Shown here: positions 16,643-25,426 of the stretch, piece after piece | How the letters are laid out: each line of letters begins with the position of its first letter | How positions within the stretch are numbered: the first letter of the stretch is position 1 | DNA from: Dyella sp. ASV21 | GTDB taxonomy: Bacteria > Pseudomonadota > Gammaproteobacteria > Xanthomonadales > Rhodanobacteraceae | Length of the DNA: 64,000 nt | Assembly: GCF_016428975.1 (NCBI RefSeq) | Contig: NZ_JAELTT010000015.1 | Location: 1 to 64,000 of the forward strand | Direction of reading: 5' to 3' | Notes under the pieces: model-generated | Database searches by the model: none | What the model saw: only the letters and a program-made list of their open reading frames with translations | Told to the model about the DNA's origin: nothing | Position numbers and translations under genes: made by a program

Positions 16643-19063
16643 ATGAATGCCCTGCCCAACCCCTATGCCCAGCGCGCCGCGCGCCAGGACGGCGCGCTGG
16701 CCGCACCCGTGTCCGGCGGCGACCAGCTCGCCCGGCGGCTGAGCCGGCGCTATGCCGACCGCATCACGGGCTCCTTCGTACTGCCCGGCCGCGAAGGCCG
16801 CTATGCGCCGCTGCCGGGCGATATGCCGCCCGCGCTGGCACACGCATTGCGCAGCCGCGGCATCGATCAGCTGTATGCGCACCAGGCGCACGCCTGGGAG
16901 GCGACCGCGGCGGGCCAGCACGTGGTAATCGCCACACCCACCGCCTCGGGCAAATCGCTGTGCTACACGCTGCCAGTGATCAGCGCCGCGATCCGCCAGC
17001 AGGCCAAGGCGCTGTTCCTGTTCCCGACCAAGGCGCTCGCGCAGGATCAGGTGGCCGAACTGCTGGAACTGAATCAGGCCGGCGAACTCGGCGTCAAAGC
17101 CTTTACCTTCGACGGGGATACGCCGGGCGATGCGCGCCAGGCCATTCGCCTGCACGGCGATATCGTGGTGAGCAACCCGGACATGCTGCACCAGGCGATC
17201 CTGCCGCATCACACCAAATGGGCGCAGTTCTTCGAGAACCTGCGCTACGTGGTGATCGACGAGGTGCACACCTATCGCGGCGTGTTCGGCTCCCACGTGG
17301 CCAACGTGCTGCGCCGCCTGCAGCGCGTGTGCGCGTTCTACGGCGTGTCACCCCAGTTCATCCTGTGCTCGGCCACCATCGGCAATCCCGCCGAGCACGC
17401 CAGCGCGCTGATCGAGCAGCCGGTGACCGCCATTACCGACAGCGGCGCGCCGGTGGGTGAGAAACATGTGCTGCTATGGAACCCGCCGGTAGTCAATGCG
17501 GACCTGGGCTTGCGCGCTTCGGCGCGCTCGCAGTCCAACCGCATCGCGCGCACGGCGATTCGCGCGGGGCTCAAAACACTGGTGTTCGCGCAATCGCGAT
17601 TGATGGTGGAAGTGCTCACCAAGTACCTCAAGGACGTGTTCGACAGCGACCCGCGCAAGCCCGCGCGTATTCGCGCCTATCGCGGCGGCTACCTGCCCAC
17701 CGAACGCCGCGCCGCCGAGCGCGAGATGCGCGCGGGCCAGGTGGACGGCATCGTCAGCACCTCCGCGCTGGAACTGGGCGTGGATATCGGCGCGCTCGAC
17801 GTGGTGGTGCTCAATGGCTACCCCGGCAGCGTGGCGGCCACCTGGCAACGCTTCGGCCGCGCGGGTCGCCGCCAGCAGGCATCGCTGGGCGTCTTGGTCG
17901 CCAGCAGCGATCCGCTGGACCAGTATCTGGTGCGTCATCCGGAATTCTTCCAGGGCACGCCGCCGGAACACGCGCGCATTGCCGCCGATCAACCGCTGAT
18001 CCTGCTCGACCATATTCGCTGCGCGGCGTTCGAGCTGCCGTTCCGGCACGGCGAACTGTTCGGCCCACAGGACGCCACGCCCTGGCTGGAGGTGCTGGCC
18101 GAGGAAGGCGTGCTGTACCGGGAAAGCGAACGCTTCGAATGGATCGCCGACAGCTACCCCGCCAACGCGGTATCGCTGCGTTCGGTGGCGGACGGCAACT
18201 TCGTGGTGGTGGATCGCACCGAAGGGCGGCAGACCATCGTGGCCGAAGTGGATTTCAGCGCGGCCTCGCTCACCCTCTACGAGGGGGCCATCCACATGAT
18301 CCAGTCGGTGCCCTACCAAGTGGAGAAGCTCGACTGGAACGGGCGCAAGGCGTACGTCACGCGCACCCAGGTGGATTACTACACCGACGCCATCGACTAC
18401 ACCAAGCTCAAGGTACTCGAAGCCTTTGACGGCTCACCCGCTGGAGCCGGCAGCGCGCATCACGGCGAAGTGCACGTGGCGCGGCGCGTGGCCGGCTACA
18501 AGAAGATTCGCTACTACACGCACGAGAACATCGGCTACGGCCCGGTGAACCTGCCCGACCTGGAGCTACACACCACTGCCGTATGGTGGCAGCTGTCGCA
18601 ACGTGCACTGGAGCAGGCCTTCGACCATCGACAGCAAGCGCTGGATGGTTTCCTCGCCGCCGCGCATGCGCTGCATATTGTCGCCACCGTCGCGGTAATG
18701 GCCGAAGCGCGCGACCTGCAGAAAGCCGTGGGCAGCGGCGACGGCGCCTGGTTCGCCACACCCGACGCGCAAGGCCGCGCACAACTGCGCAGCAGCATTG
18801 GCGAGCTGGATATGCCGCTGCAAGGCCCCTTCATTCCCACGCTGTATCTGTATGACGCATTCCCGGGCGGCGTTGGCCTCAGCGCACCGCTCTACGAACG
18901 TCGCGAGGATCTCGTACGGCTGGCGCGCGAACTGGTGCAGCGCTGCGATTGCCACCACGGCTGCCCCGCGTGCGTCGGCCCCATCCTTGCCGCCGACGAG
19001 GATGGCGAGCGCTCGCTCAAGACACTCGCCACCCGCGTGCTCGATCTGATCGTGGCCCTGTGA
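16643..19063 (+). CDS. mrfA: DEAD/DEAH-box helicase with DUF1998 domain, MrfA/YprA family
   Basis: A superfamily 2 helicase of 806 residues. Walker A TPTASGKSLCYT is near residue 100, the DEVH box IDEVHTYRG near 205, motif III LCSATIGN near 240, and motif VI QRFGRAGRRQQ near 410. The C-terminal DUF1998 region carries four clustered cysteines in RCDCHHGCPACVG (about 767-779), the zinc-binding site known in this family. In Bacillus subtilis, MrfA with the exonuclease MrfB repairs mitomycin C damage independently of UvrABC. Here the next gene, a DEDD exonuclease, starts inside its stop codon. The ATG at 16643 has GGAG upstream. Confidence 0.93.
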   Translation: MNALPNPYAQRAARQDGALAAPVSGGDQLARRLSRRYADRITGSFVLPGREGRYAPLPGDMPPALAHALRSRGIDQLYAHQAHAWEATAAGQHVVIATPTASGKSLCYTLPVISAAIRQQAKALFLFPTKALAQDQVAELLELNQAGELGVKAFTFDGDTPGDARQAIRLHGDIVVSNPDMLHQAILPHHTKWAQFFENLRYVVIDEVHTYRGVFGSHVANVLRRLQRVCAFYGVSPQFILCSATIGNPAEHASALIEQPVTAITDSGAPVGEKHVLLWNPPVVNADLGLRASARSQSNRIARTAIRAGLKTLVFAQSRLMVEVLTKYLKDVFDSDPRKPARIRAYRGGYLPTERRAAEREMRAGQVDGIVSTSALELGVDIGALDVVVLNGYPGSVAATWQRFGRAGRRQQASLGVLVASSDPLDQYLVRHPEFFQGTPPEHARIAADQPLILLDHIRCAAFELPFRHGELFGPQDATPWLEVLAEEGVLYRESERFEWIADSYPANAVSLRSVADGNFVVVDRTEGRQTIVAEVDFSAASLTLYEGAIHMIQSVPYQVEKLDWNGRKAYVTRTQVDYYTDAIDYTKLKVLEAFDGSPAGAGSAHHGEVHVARRVAGYKKIRYYTHENIGYGPVNLPDLELHTTAVWWQLSQRALEQAFDHRQQALDGFLAAAHALHIVATVAVMAEARDLQKAVGSGDGAWFATPDAQGRAQLRSSIGELDMPLQGPFIPTLYLYDAFPGGVGLSAPLYERREDLVRLARELVQRCDCHHGCPACVGPILAADEDGERSLKTLATRVLDLIVAL

Positions 19064-19914
19064 GCGCGCTCGCTGACAAGCTGCGCGGCTTGCGTCGCCA
19101 AGCCGGTGTCACCGCGCCTGCGCCGCCGGCACCGCGCCCTGCGCTGCCGGACAACGTTGCCGCGCTACTGGGCGTGCGTCGTCGTGCACAGGCACCGGCA
19201 CCCACCCAGCGTCATCGTGCGCGCGAACCCGACACGCTGCCTGGTCGCTCCATCGCCCCGGGCCTGCAGTTGATTGAGCAAGCGCATGCGTGGCCGCCCA
19301 CACCTCCCGCTTTCGATGCGTGCTTTGCCCGCCTCGCCGAAGTCATCGCGCCGGAACGCCTGCTGCTGTTCGACACGGAAACCACCGGGCTCGCCGGCGG
19401 CACCGGCACACGCGCCTTCATGATCGGCGCCGCCGATTGGCACCAGGGAAAACTCCGCGAGCGGCAGCTGCTCATCACCACGCTCGGCGCGGAGGCTGCG
19501 ATGCTGGATCACTTCGCGTCTTGGCTACGCCCCGACACGGTGCTGGTGAGCTACAACGGCAAGAGCTACGACGCGCCCTTGCTCAAGACACGCTATCGCC
19601 TGCACCAGCGCGCATGCCCGATCGCCGACCTTGCCCACATCGATCTGCTGCATCCCGTGCGTCGCCGCTGGCGCGGCGTGTGGGAAAACTGCCGTCTTGC
19701 CACCGTGGAGCGGCAGTTGCTGCAGGTGGTACGCGACGATGATCTGCCCGGCGCCGAAGCTCCCGCGGCATGGCTGGGCTATCTGCGTGGCGGCTCGGCG
19801 GCGCCGCTACAGCGCGTGGCCAAGCACAACAGCCAGGACCTGCGCAGCCTCGCCGGCATCCTGCTGCGTTTTGCCGACCATCCGTCTGCGATGGACGCGA
19901 CGGCTCCGCGCTAA
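19060..19914 (+). CDS. mrfB: RNase H-like DEDD exonuclease, MrfB/YprB-like
   Basis: A 284-residue protein with a DEDD-superfamily exonuclease domain at about residues 90-270: LLFDTETTGLAGGTGTRAF (motif I, D and E near 104-106), VSYNGKSYDAPLLKTRY (motif II) and a C-terminal KHNSQDLRSLAGIL (motif III). B. subtilis YprB/MrfB is about 410 residues and carries a C-terminal TPR region; that part is absent here. The N-terminal 60 residues are Pro/Ala/Arg-rich and probably disordered. The start is GTG at 19060, overlapping the helicase stop as GTGA, so the pair is translationally coupled and very likely acts together in DNA repair. Confidence 0.88.
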   Translation: MSALADKLRGLRRQAGVTAPAPPAPRPALPDNVAALLGVRRRAQAPAPTQRHRAREPDTLPGRSIAPGLQLIEQAHAWPPTPPAFDACFARLAEVIAPERLLLFDTETTGLAGGTGTRAFMIGAADWHQGKLRERQLLITTLGAEAAMLDHFASWLRPDTVLVSYNGKSYDAPLLKTRYRLHQRACPIADLAHIDLLHPVRRRWRGVWENCRLATVERQLLQVVRDDDLPGAEAPAAWLGYLRGGSAAPLQRVAKHNSQDLRSLAGILLRFADHPSAMDATAPR

Positions 19915-19916
19915 AA

Positions 19917-20789
19917 CTACGAGTAACCCCCGGGACGGCCGGTGCATACCTGGGTGAACGGCGTGGACGGCCCGCTCGCGCGAAAGTAGCGTGCGAACAT
20001 GTCCTTGGCCCAGGCCTCACCCTCGGCGCGTTGACGGGGCGTGAGCTTGGCGAGGAAGTCGGTGTCCCGATCAAGCATGCGTATCTCCTTGCTGTCCGGT
20101 TCGGCGCCAAGCCGCAGCAAACGGTTGAGCCGATAGCGCGTCGCCACGTCGCCCCCCAGAAACGCGGCCAACGGCGCCTCATCCACCACACGGAACGACA
20201 TGGACTCCAGCGCGGCCTGCACCACACGCCATTGGCCCTCGCGAATGGCTCGCTGCAACAACGTCGTGGCATAGCCTTGATAGGTGGACGGGGTGGATGC
20301 GGGAAACCGGCCCAATCGCGTGAAATAGCTGCCTGCCACATAGCAGGCGGCCGCGTGGCTATCGCCGAGCGTGGCTGCTTGCCACAACACCTGATACACA
20401 CGCCCATCCTGAAACTGCGCCTGGTAACCCGCGCACAGCACGGCGGCATCATCCGTTTCGGCCGCCCTGCCCAAGAGTTCGGCCGGCAACGGTTTACCGG
20501 GGTTAACCTGCTGCCATCCGGTGATGGCCGCATGCGACGCCACGACGTCCTCGCAACGCATGAAATCGGCCGCCAGTTGTTTCGCCGCTTGCGCATCGCC
20601 GCCGGACGCGAGCCGATCCAGCGGCGCGTACTCGGTCACCAGCGACACGCCGGCCGGCGGTGACCCATCCGCACGCGCCGTGCTCGCCGGCGACGCAGGA
20701 GTGGCGCTGGTGGCCTGCGCGCCAGCTACCAAGCCACCGAACACCCACACCAGGCCAGCCCACCAAACCATATCGCGCCAGCCACGCAT
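19917..20789 (-). CDS. Exported protein of unknown function
   Basis: A 290-residue protein with an N-terminal signal segment (hydrophobic from residue 8 to 24, then AQATSATPASPAST as a flexible linker). The rest is helical and Ala/Arg-rich, with short repeats such as LLQRAIREGQWRVVQAALESM that resemble Sel1/TPR-style helical pairs without matching either cleanly. Several cysteines are present, fitting a periplasmic protein. Its start lies only 3 bases after the stop of the serine hydrolase gene on the same strand, so the two are probably one transcript. It is convergent with the exonuclease gene. Confidence 0.7.
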   Translation of the reverse strand: MRGWRDMVWWAGLVWVFGGLVAGAQATSATPASPASTARADGSPPAGVSLVTEYAPLDRLASGGDAQAAKQLAADFMRCEDVVASHAAITGWQQVNPGKPLPAELLGRAAETDDAAVLCAGYQAQFQDGRVYQVLWQAATLGDSHAAACYVAGSYFTRLGRFPASTPSTYQGYATTLLQRAIREGQWRVVQAALESMSFRVVDEAPLAAFLGGDVATRYRLNRLLRLGAEPDSKEIRMLDRDTDFLAKLTPRQRAEGEAWAKDMFARYFRASGPSTPFTQVCTGRPGGYS

Positions 20790-20792
20790 GGC

Positions 20793-22775
20793 TTAGTTCG
20801 CCGCCTCATACACATACTCGTGCTGGCCGTCGCGCAGGACGAGCTTGCGCTTGTCGGGCGTCCCCGCCACCACGAACTCGAAGCCATCGGCGCCCGGCGC
20901 AATGGTGACAAAGGAGACGCTGCCATCGTCGTTTTTGCGCGTGGCGACCTCGCTATGCCACGCACCGAAGTTGAACACCGTGGCCTTGCCTTCGTGATCC
21001 ACCTGGATCTCGCCCAATGCGGTGTTGCGGTAATTGCCCGCGAGCTGCGCGGCAAGCGCGGCATCGGCCGGTACCACAAGACGCTTGCGCTCCGCCGCCA
21101 CCTGCGCCTTCAGGCGCTGCACGCCGGCATCGATATCGCCCTGCGCCAGCGGCTTGCCGTCGAACAGCACTTCCAGCAGGCGGCGCTGGAACGGGCCACG
21201 GATGAATACGCCGGCATCGGCATTGGTGAGAATCACCGCGCCCACGCCCTGCTCGGGCAGCCACAGCATGTCCGAATGGAAGCCCGTGAGGTCGCCGCCG
21301 TGATGCACCACCGGCACACCCCAGGTGTGATCCACCATCAGCCCCATGCCGTAGGTGGCGGTACTGCCAATGGCAACGCTGGGCTTGCGCCGCTCCAGCA
21401 GCGCCTCCTTGGAAACGTAGCGATCGCCGTTGGGCAGCACGCCATTGGCCAGCTCCATCTGCACGTAGCGCAACATATCGCTTACCGCGCTCCAGGCGGC
21501 GCCGGCGGGTCGCGCAGCGCGGATCGAATCATTGATGCCCATGCCAGCCACGGCGGTCCGCCCATCCACGTCCAGACCATGCGGCGTGGCGTGATTGGCG
21601 AGCAAGGCGCGGTCGTAGTCGAACGTGGTAAGACGCATGCCCAGCGGATCGAATACCTGCTTCTGCATCGCCAGGTCGTAGGCGGCGCCCAGTTCCAGAT
21701 CCGGGTACAGCACATGCGCGCCGATGTAGCCCGCAGCGGCCGCCATCAGGTTGGAATACTGGAACAGCTCGCCGAACTTGCTGGTGGGCTGCATGCCGGC
21801 CAATGCCTTCATCACGGTCTCAGGCGTGGCATCGCGGCTGTTCAGCAGCCACTCCATGTCCTGCCGGGGCATGCCGGTACAGGCGCAAATCAGATGGCGC
21901 ATCAGCACCTGCCGCGTGGTGCCGGCATCGCCCAGCTTGAACGAGGGCATGACCTTCACCACCGGGGTATCCCAGGTGAATTTCTGCTGGTCGACCAGGC
22001 GCGCCAGCATCAGCGTGGTGAGTGCCTTGGTGTTGGAAGCGATCATGAACAAGGTATCGGCATCCACCGGCGCCGGCTTGCCGATCTCCTTCACGCCCAG
22101 GCCGCCCGCAAACACCACCTTGCCGTGGTCGATCAGGCCAATCGCCACGCCCGGCACGTCGTAGGCTTTGCGCGCGTTGTCCACAAAGGTTTTGAGCGCT
22201 TCCACGCGCGCCGCATCCAGCGGATGCGCCTTCTTGCCGGCGAAGCTCTCGCGCTTGTAACCCTTGGGCAACAGACGATCGGAAATGGCGCGTATTTGTG
22301 ACAGGCGCTTTTCGGCCACCGCATTCGCCAGGTCATAGATCAGCACGGTGAACTGGTCGCCGTGGCGATACGCTATAGCGGTGACGCCGCGCTTGTCGTT
22401 GGCGGAGGTCTCGTAGTTGTAGATGCGGATCTGCTCCCAGCTGTCACGCGGGGCGCTGTCCGTGGCGACTTCCAGCGGCCAAGTCTTGGCCGGCGCATAC
22501 AGCTGCCAGGCCTTGGCCACGGCGGCATCGGCATCGCTGGCCTTCACGTCCACCAGCACGGCCTGTGAGCCCGCCTCCGGCGGACTGAGCGTGACCTTGG
22601 CGCCACTCACGCTCGCCGACCAGCCCGCAGGCAGCACGTACTGCGTACCGCCCGGCGTGGTGCGCGGCGTATCCGCCTTGGCCACTTGCGCAGGGTGTGC
22701 CGCCGCGGGCTTGTCGGCCAAGGCGGGTTGGGCCAGGCAAAGCAATCCAAGCAAAGCAACGCATCGCATCAACAT
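20793..22775 (-). CDS. Exported serine hydrolase, beta-lactamase/PBP family with DUF3471 domain
   Basis: A 660-residue protein with a signal peptide ending PALADK (about residue 20). An N-terminal domain of about 150 residues precedes the class C-like hydrolase domain. The active-site elements are all intact: ASNTKAL (S-x-x-K), FQYSNLM (Y-x-N) and VVHHGGDLTGFHS (H-x-G). A C-terminal beta domain (LAQLAGNYRNTALGEIQV to the end) fits DUF3471. Likely a periplasmic peptidase or esterase acting on D-amino-acid-containing or ester substrates. The ATG at 22775 follows TTGGGGG; an upstream reading to 22829 is not supported. Confidence 0.9.
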   Translation of the reverse strand: MLMRCVALLGLLCLAQPALADKPAAAHPAQVAKADTPRTTPGGTQYVLPAGWSASVSGAKVTLSPPEAGSQAVLVDVKASDADAAVAKAWQLYAPAKTWPLEVATDSAPRDSWEQIRIYNYETSANDKRGVTAIAYRHGDQFTVLIYDLANAVAEKRLSQIRAISDRLLPKGYKRESFAGKKAHPLDAARVEALKTFVDNARKAYDVPGVAIGLIDHGKVVFAGGLGVKEIGKPAPVDADTLFMIASNTKALTTLMLARLVDQQKFTWDTPVVKVMPSFKLGDAGTTRQVLMRHLICACTGMPRQDMEWLLNSRDATPETVMKALAGMQPTSKFGELFQYSNLMAAAAGYIGAHVLYPDLELGAAYDLAMQKQVFDPLGMRLTTFDYDRALLANHATPHGLDVDGRTAVAGMGINDSIRAARPAGAAWSAVSDMLRYVQMELANGVLPNGDRYVSKEALLERRKPSVAIGSTATYGMGLMVDHTWGVPVVHHGGDLTGFHSDMLWLPEQGVGAVILTNADAGVFIRGPFQRRLLEVLFDGKPLAQGDIDAGVQRLKAQVAAERKRLVVPADAALAAQLAGNYRNTALGEIQVDHEGKATVFNFGAWHSEVATRKNDDGSVSFVTIAPGADGFEFVVAGTPDKRKLVLRDGQHEYVYEAAN

Positions 22776-22910
22776 GGCGCAACCCCCAAGGGTGAAGAGA
22801 CACTCGACGGGTGGACGCGGCGCGGACATCCCGTCCGGGCGCCCTGTAACGGCGACAGCAAGCGTGCCGCCGAGTCTACACGGCTCGCCGGCAGGCGCCA
22901 GTGCGGCTCA

Positions 22911-24074
22911 TCAAGCCGTCCAGTTGGCCTGGAATACCCTGCTGAAATTGAGGCCGAGCACCTTCTCCGCCACACGTTCACTGTAACCGTGCTTGAGCAA
23001 GGCATCGGCGACACGCTCGAGTTTGCGCGGCGTGTTGATATCGGGAATGTACGGCGGCCGGTTCTCGCCCGGGGCGGCCACGCCTCGCTTGATACGCTCC
23101 TGCGTATCTTTGGCCAGCTCCTTCAGATCGTCCGGCGTGACCTCGAAGAACAAGCTATCCGTGCCGATGCCCACGTGATCCTCACCGCACACCTTGAGCG
23201 CATACGCCATGTGGCGCATGTAGTCGTCCAGGGTCGGCTGACGATTGGGCTCGGTAAGAAAGGGCAGCATATAGATGCCCATCACGCCGCCCTTGTCGGC
23301 CAGCGCCTTCATCTCGCGGTCGTCCTTGTTGCGCGGGTGGGCATAGACGCTACGGCAGCCCGCGTGACTGATCACCGGGGGCTTGCTGGAAAGGGCAATG
23401 CCCTGCGCCGTCGTCGCGCGATTGGCATGACTGAGATCCAGCGCCACGCCAAGCGCATTCATCTTGCCGATGGCTTCGCGGCCCAGCGGCGTGACACCCT
23501 CGGTATCGCCATCCAGGCAACCGCAACCCAGCGGCGACTTATGGTTGTAGGAAAGCTGCATCACCAGCACATCGAGCTGGCGGAACAGTTCGATGCGATC
23601 GAGCTTGTCCTCGATCATGGTGGCGGCCTCGAACGATTGGATCACCGCGACCTGGCCCTCGCGCTTGGCGCGGGCCAGATCGTCGTGGCGGATGACCTTG
23701 ATGAAGCTGTCCGGGTAACGATCAAACAATTGCTGCGCCCGCGCGATATCCGCCACGGTTTCCTCGAAGGAACCGCCGAAACCGCCCAGTGTGGATTTCA
23801 TGGCGTTAACGCCGCTGTCGCGCACAATCTGCACCGCCTCGGCCGTCTCCTTATCGCAACACAAGCCACCAATCCCTGCGATCGAATTGGCATCGAGCAC
23901 AAGCGCGCGCTGATAAAGCGTGGCGCCCGCACCAGGCGTGGCAGCCGCACCAAGCGCGGCATCCAGCGGCACGCCTTGCGCATCGCGCATGAACAACGCA
24001 GGGGATAGCAGGGCCGCCAACCCAGCATGGCCGGTGGCGGAGAGAAAACGGCGACGTGCGGGGAGTTCAGCCAT
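22911..24074 (-). CDS. Membrane dipeptidase, peptidase family M19
   Basis: A 387-residue zinc dipeptidase of the renal dipeptidase family. It begins with a twin-arginine-like signal (ARRRFLSATGHAGLAALLSPA), so export through Tat is likely. Catalytic-domain landmarks include ALVLDANS in place of the usual D-x-H-x-D, VIQSFEAA with the bridging glutamate position, VALDLSHANRAT and PPVISHAGCRSVYAHPRNKDD (His zinc ligands), and HVGIGTDS near residue 290. The first zinc-ligand motif (D-x-H) reads D-x-N, a possible loss of one ligand. The ATG at 24074 follows GCGAGG. It probably cleaves dipeptides or D-containing dipeptides in the periplasm. Confidence 0.88.
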   Translation of the reverse strand: MAELPARRRFLSATGHAGLAALLSPALFMRDAQGVPLDAALGAAATPGAGATLYQRALVLDANSIAGIGGLCCDKETAEAVQIVRDSGVNAMKSTLGGFGGSFEETVADIARAQQLFDRYPDSFIKVIRHDDLARAKREGQVAVIQSFEAATMIEDKLDRIELFRQLDVLVMQLSYNHKSPLGCGCLDGDTEGVTPLGREAIGKMNALGVALDLSHANRATTAQGIALSSKPPVISHAGCRSVYAHPRNKDDREMKALADKGGVMGIYMLPFLTEPNRQPTLDDYMRHMAYALKVCGEDHVGIGTDSLFFEVTPDDLKELAKDTQERIKRGVAAPGENRPPYIPDINTPRKLERVADALLKHGYSERVAEKVLGLNFSRVFQANWTA

Positions 24075-24176
24075 GAGCTTGCCTCGCGCTGGGGAGCCAG
24101 GCCGGCAGCGTGCCGTATCCGCCTTCCCGTTGGGAAGTGCAAACATGCACAGGGACTTTATGCACAGGTGCATAGG

Positions 24177-24317
24177 TCACTTCAAGGCATGCAGGTGCAC
24201 CGCCAGCAGTAGCTTGATCAGCAGCATGAAGGCCACGCCGCCCACCGCTACCGCGGTGGTGACGATCAGCACCAGCCGCGCCATGCCCTTGATGGCCACG
24301 CTCCACCGCCATCTCAT
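24177..24317 (-). CDS. 46-residue single-span membrane protein
   Basis: A small reading frame that begins MRWRWSVAIKGMARLVLIV and ends LLAVHLHALK. The N-terminus is basic (R2, R4, K10, R14) and residues 15-41 form one long hydrophobic helix, so the topology should be N-in. The ribosome binding site GAGG lies 8 bases before the ATG, the best-placed site in this gap. It sits 105 bases after the RDD gene and 102 bases before the dipeptidase gene on the same strand, which supports a real gene in a run of minus-strand genes. Function unknown. Confidence 0.6.
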   Translation of the reverse strand: MRWRWSVAIKGMARLVLIVTTAVAVGGVAFMLLIKLLLAVHLHALK

Positions 24318-24422
24318 GAATAACGCCTCAAAGCGACCACCCGCCGATGCCCGTGCGGCGCGCGACCGAAGCCCATCGTCGCCTGCTGCGGGAAACCTGT
24401 TGGCGAAGCCATGCCGTATCCA

Positions 24423-25358
24423 CTATTGCAGTGCTTCGGGCTTGAAGCTGTAGCGGTGGCTCTTCCGGCCAGAGGCGATGCCGATGTCGTAGCCGTAGAC
24501 CAGCTCGACGATCACCGCATTCTGGGAGGTCACGTCGGGGAACTTGCTGGCCATGATGCGCGCGATATCGCGGGCATAATTCTCGTCGTCCACCATGGAG
24601 GCATCGAGGTTGAGCGAGGCCACCAGATAGTGGGATGTACGGCCATTCACCGACACAAAGCTCTTCTGCACCGTCGCTCGGCTTACATGCGGCTGCACGG
24701 AAACAGCCTGGTAGACCGACGTGAGGTCGGCCAGCCAGCCACTACCCATAAGACGCTGGCCCAGCATCGCAGCCGCCACGGGAAGCACGATCAGCAGGCC
24801 CACCACCACGCCATGTCCACGCCATACCGGCGAGAGCGGCGCAGGTACTTGGTCGTCCGCGACGCGCACCACATAGGTGCCGACCGCCAGATCATGCAGC
24901 GACTGGCGCGTGCGGCGATTGAAGATATACAGGTAGATGCTCGACAAGCCCGCACCGAACACGATGATCCCCAGGGGGTAGCTCCACCACGACTCGAGTT
25001 GCGGCTGGCCCAGCGGCAGGTTGTTGAGAAAGAACGGAAGCCCCAGCACGGCGTAGCGCAGCAGCGACTTGGGCAGGGCGATGCATTGACCGCCCGCATC
25101 CACCACGCGCAGACCAAGCAGTTTCTTTCCGGGCGTCTGACCCTCGCCGTAGCGGCTATTGAACAGGCCGAAGTAACCCAGCGCGATGATGAAACCCAGC
25201 ACGCGTCCGTAGATACCGAGCCTGGCAAGGCCATCGAAACTGAGCGCGCCGATGAAAAGACCGCCCAAACCCAGTATCAGAGCATCGATGGCAAATGCGC
25301 CAAGGCGCCGCCAGAAACTCGCAATGACCAACGCGGGCCGGCCTGCTTCCTGCATCAT
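24423..25358 (-). CDS. RDD-family membrane protein
   Basis: A 311-residue inner-membrane protein. Residues 10-175 form the RDD domain: FWRRLGAFAIDALIL (the R and D of the family name), GQTPGKKLLGLRVVD, and TRQSLHDLAVGTYVV with the second conserved aspartate, across three or four helices. A further helix follows at about 190-207, and the C-terminal 105 residues form an exported or cytoplasmic domain with no known name. RDD proteins have been linked to ion transport in some bacteria; nothing here fixes the substrate. The ATG at 25358 has GGGAG upstream. Confidence 0.87.
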   Translation of the reverse strand: MMQEAGRPALVIASFWRRLGAFAIDALILGLGGLFIGALSFDGLARLGIYGRVLGFIIALGYFGLFNSRYGEGQTPGKKLLGLRVVDAGGQCIALPKSLLRYAVLGLPFFLNNLPLGQPQLESWWSYPLGIIVFGAGLSSIYLYIFNRRTRQSLHDLAVGTYVVRVADDQVPAPLSPVWRGHGVVVGLLIVLPVAAAMLGQRLMGSGWLADLTSVYQAVSVQPHVSRATVQKSFVSVNGRTSHYLVASLNLDASMVDDENYARDIARIMASKFPDVTSQNAVIVELVYGYDIGIASGRKSHRYSFKPEALQ

Positions 25359-25426
25359 GATGATGACTCCCTCGAAATTCCCGGCAGTGTGCCGCACTGC
25401 CTTGCGCCTGACGAGCCGGCGAATGC

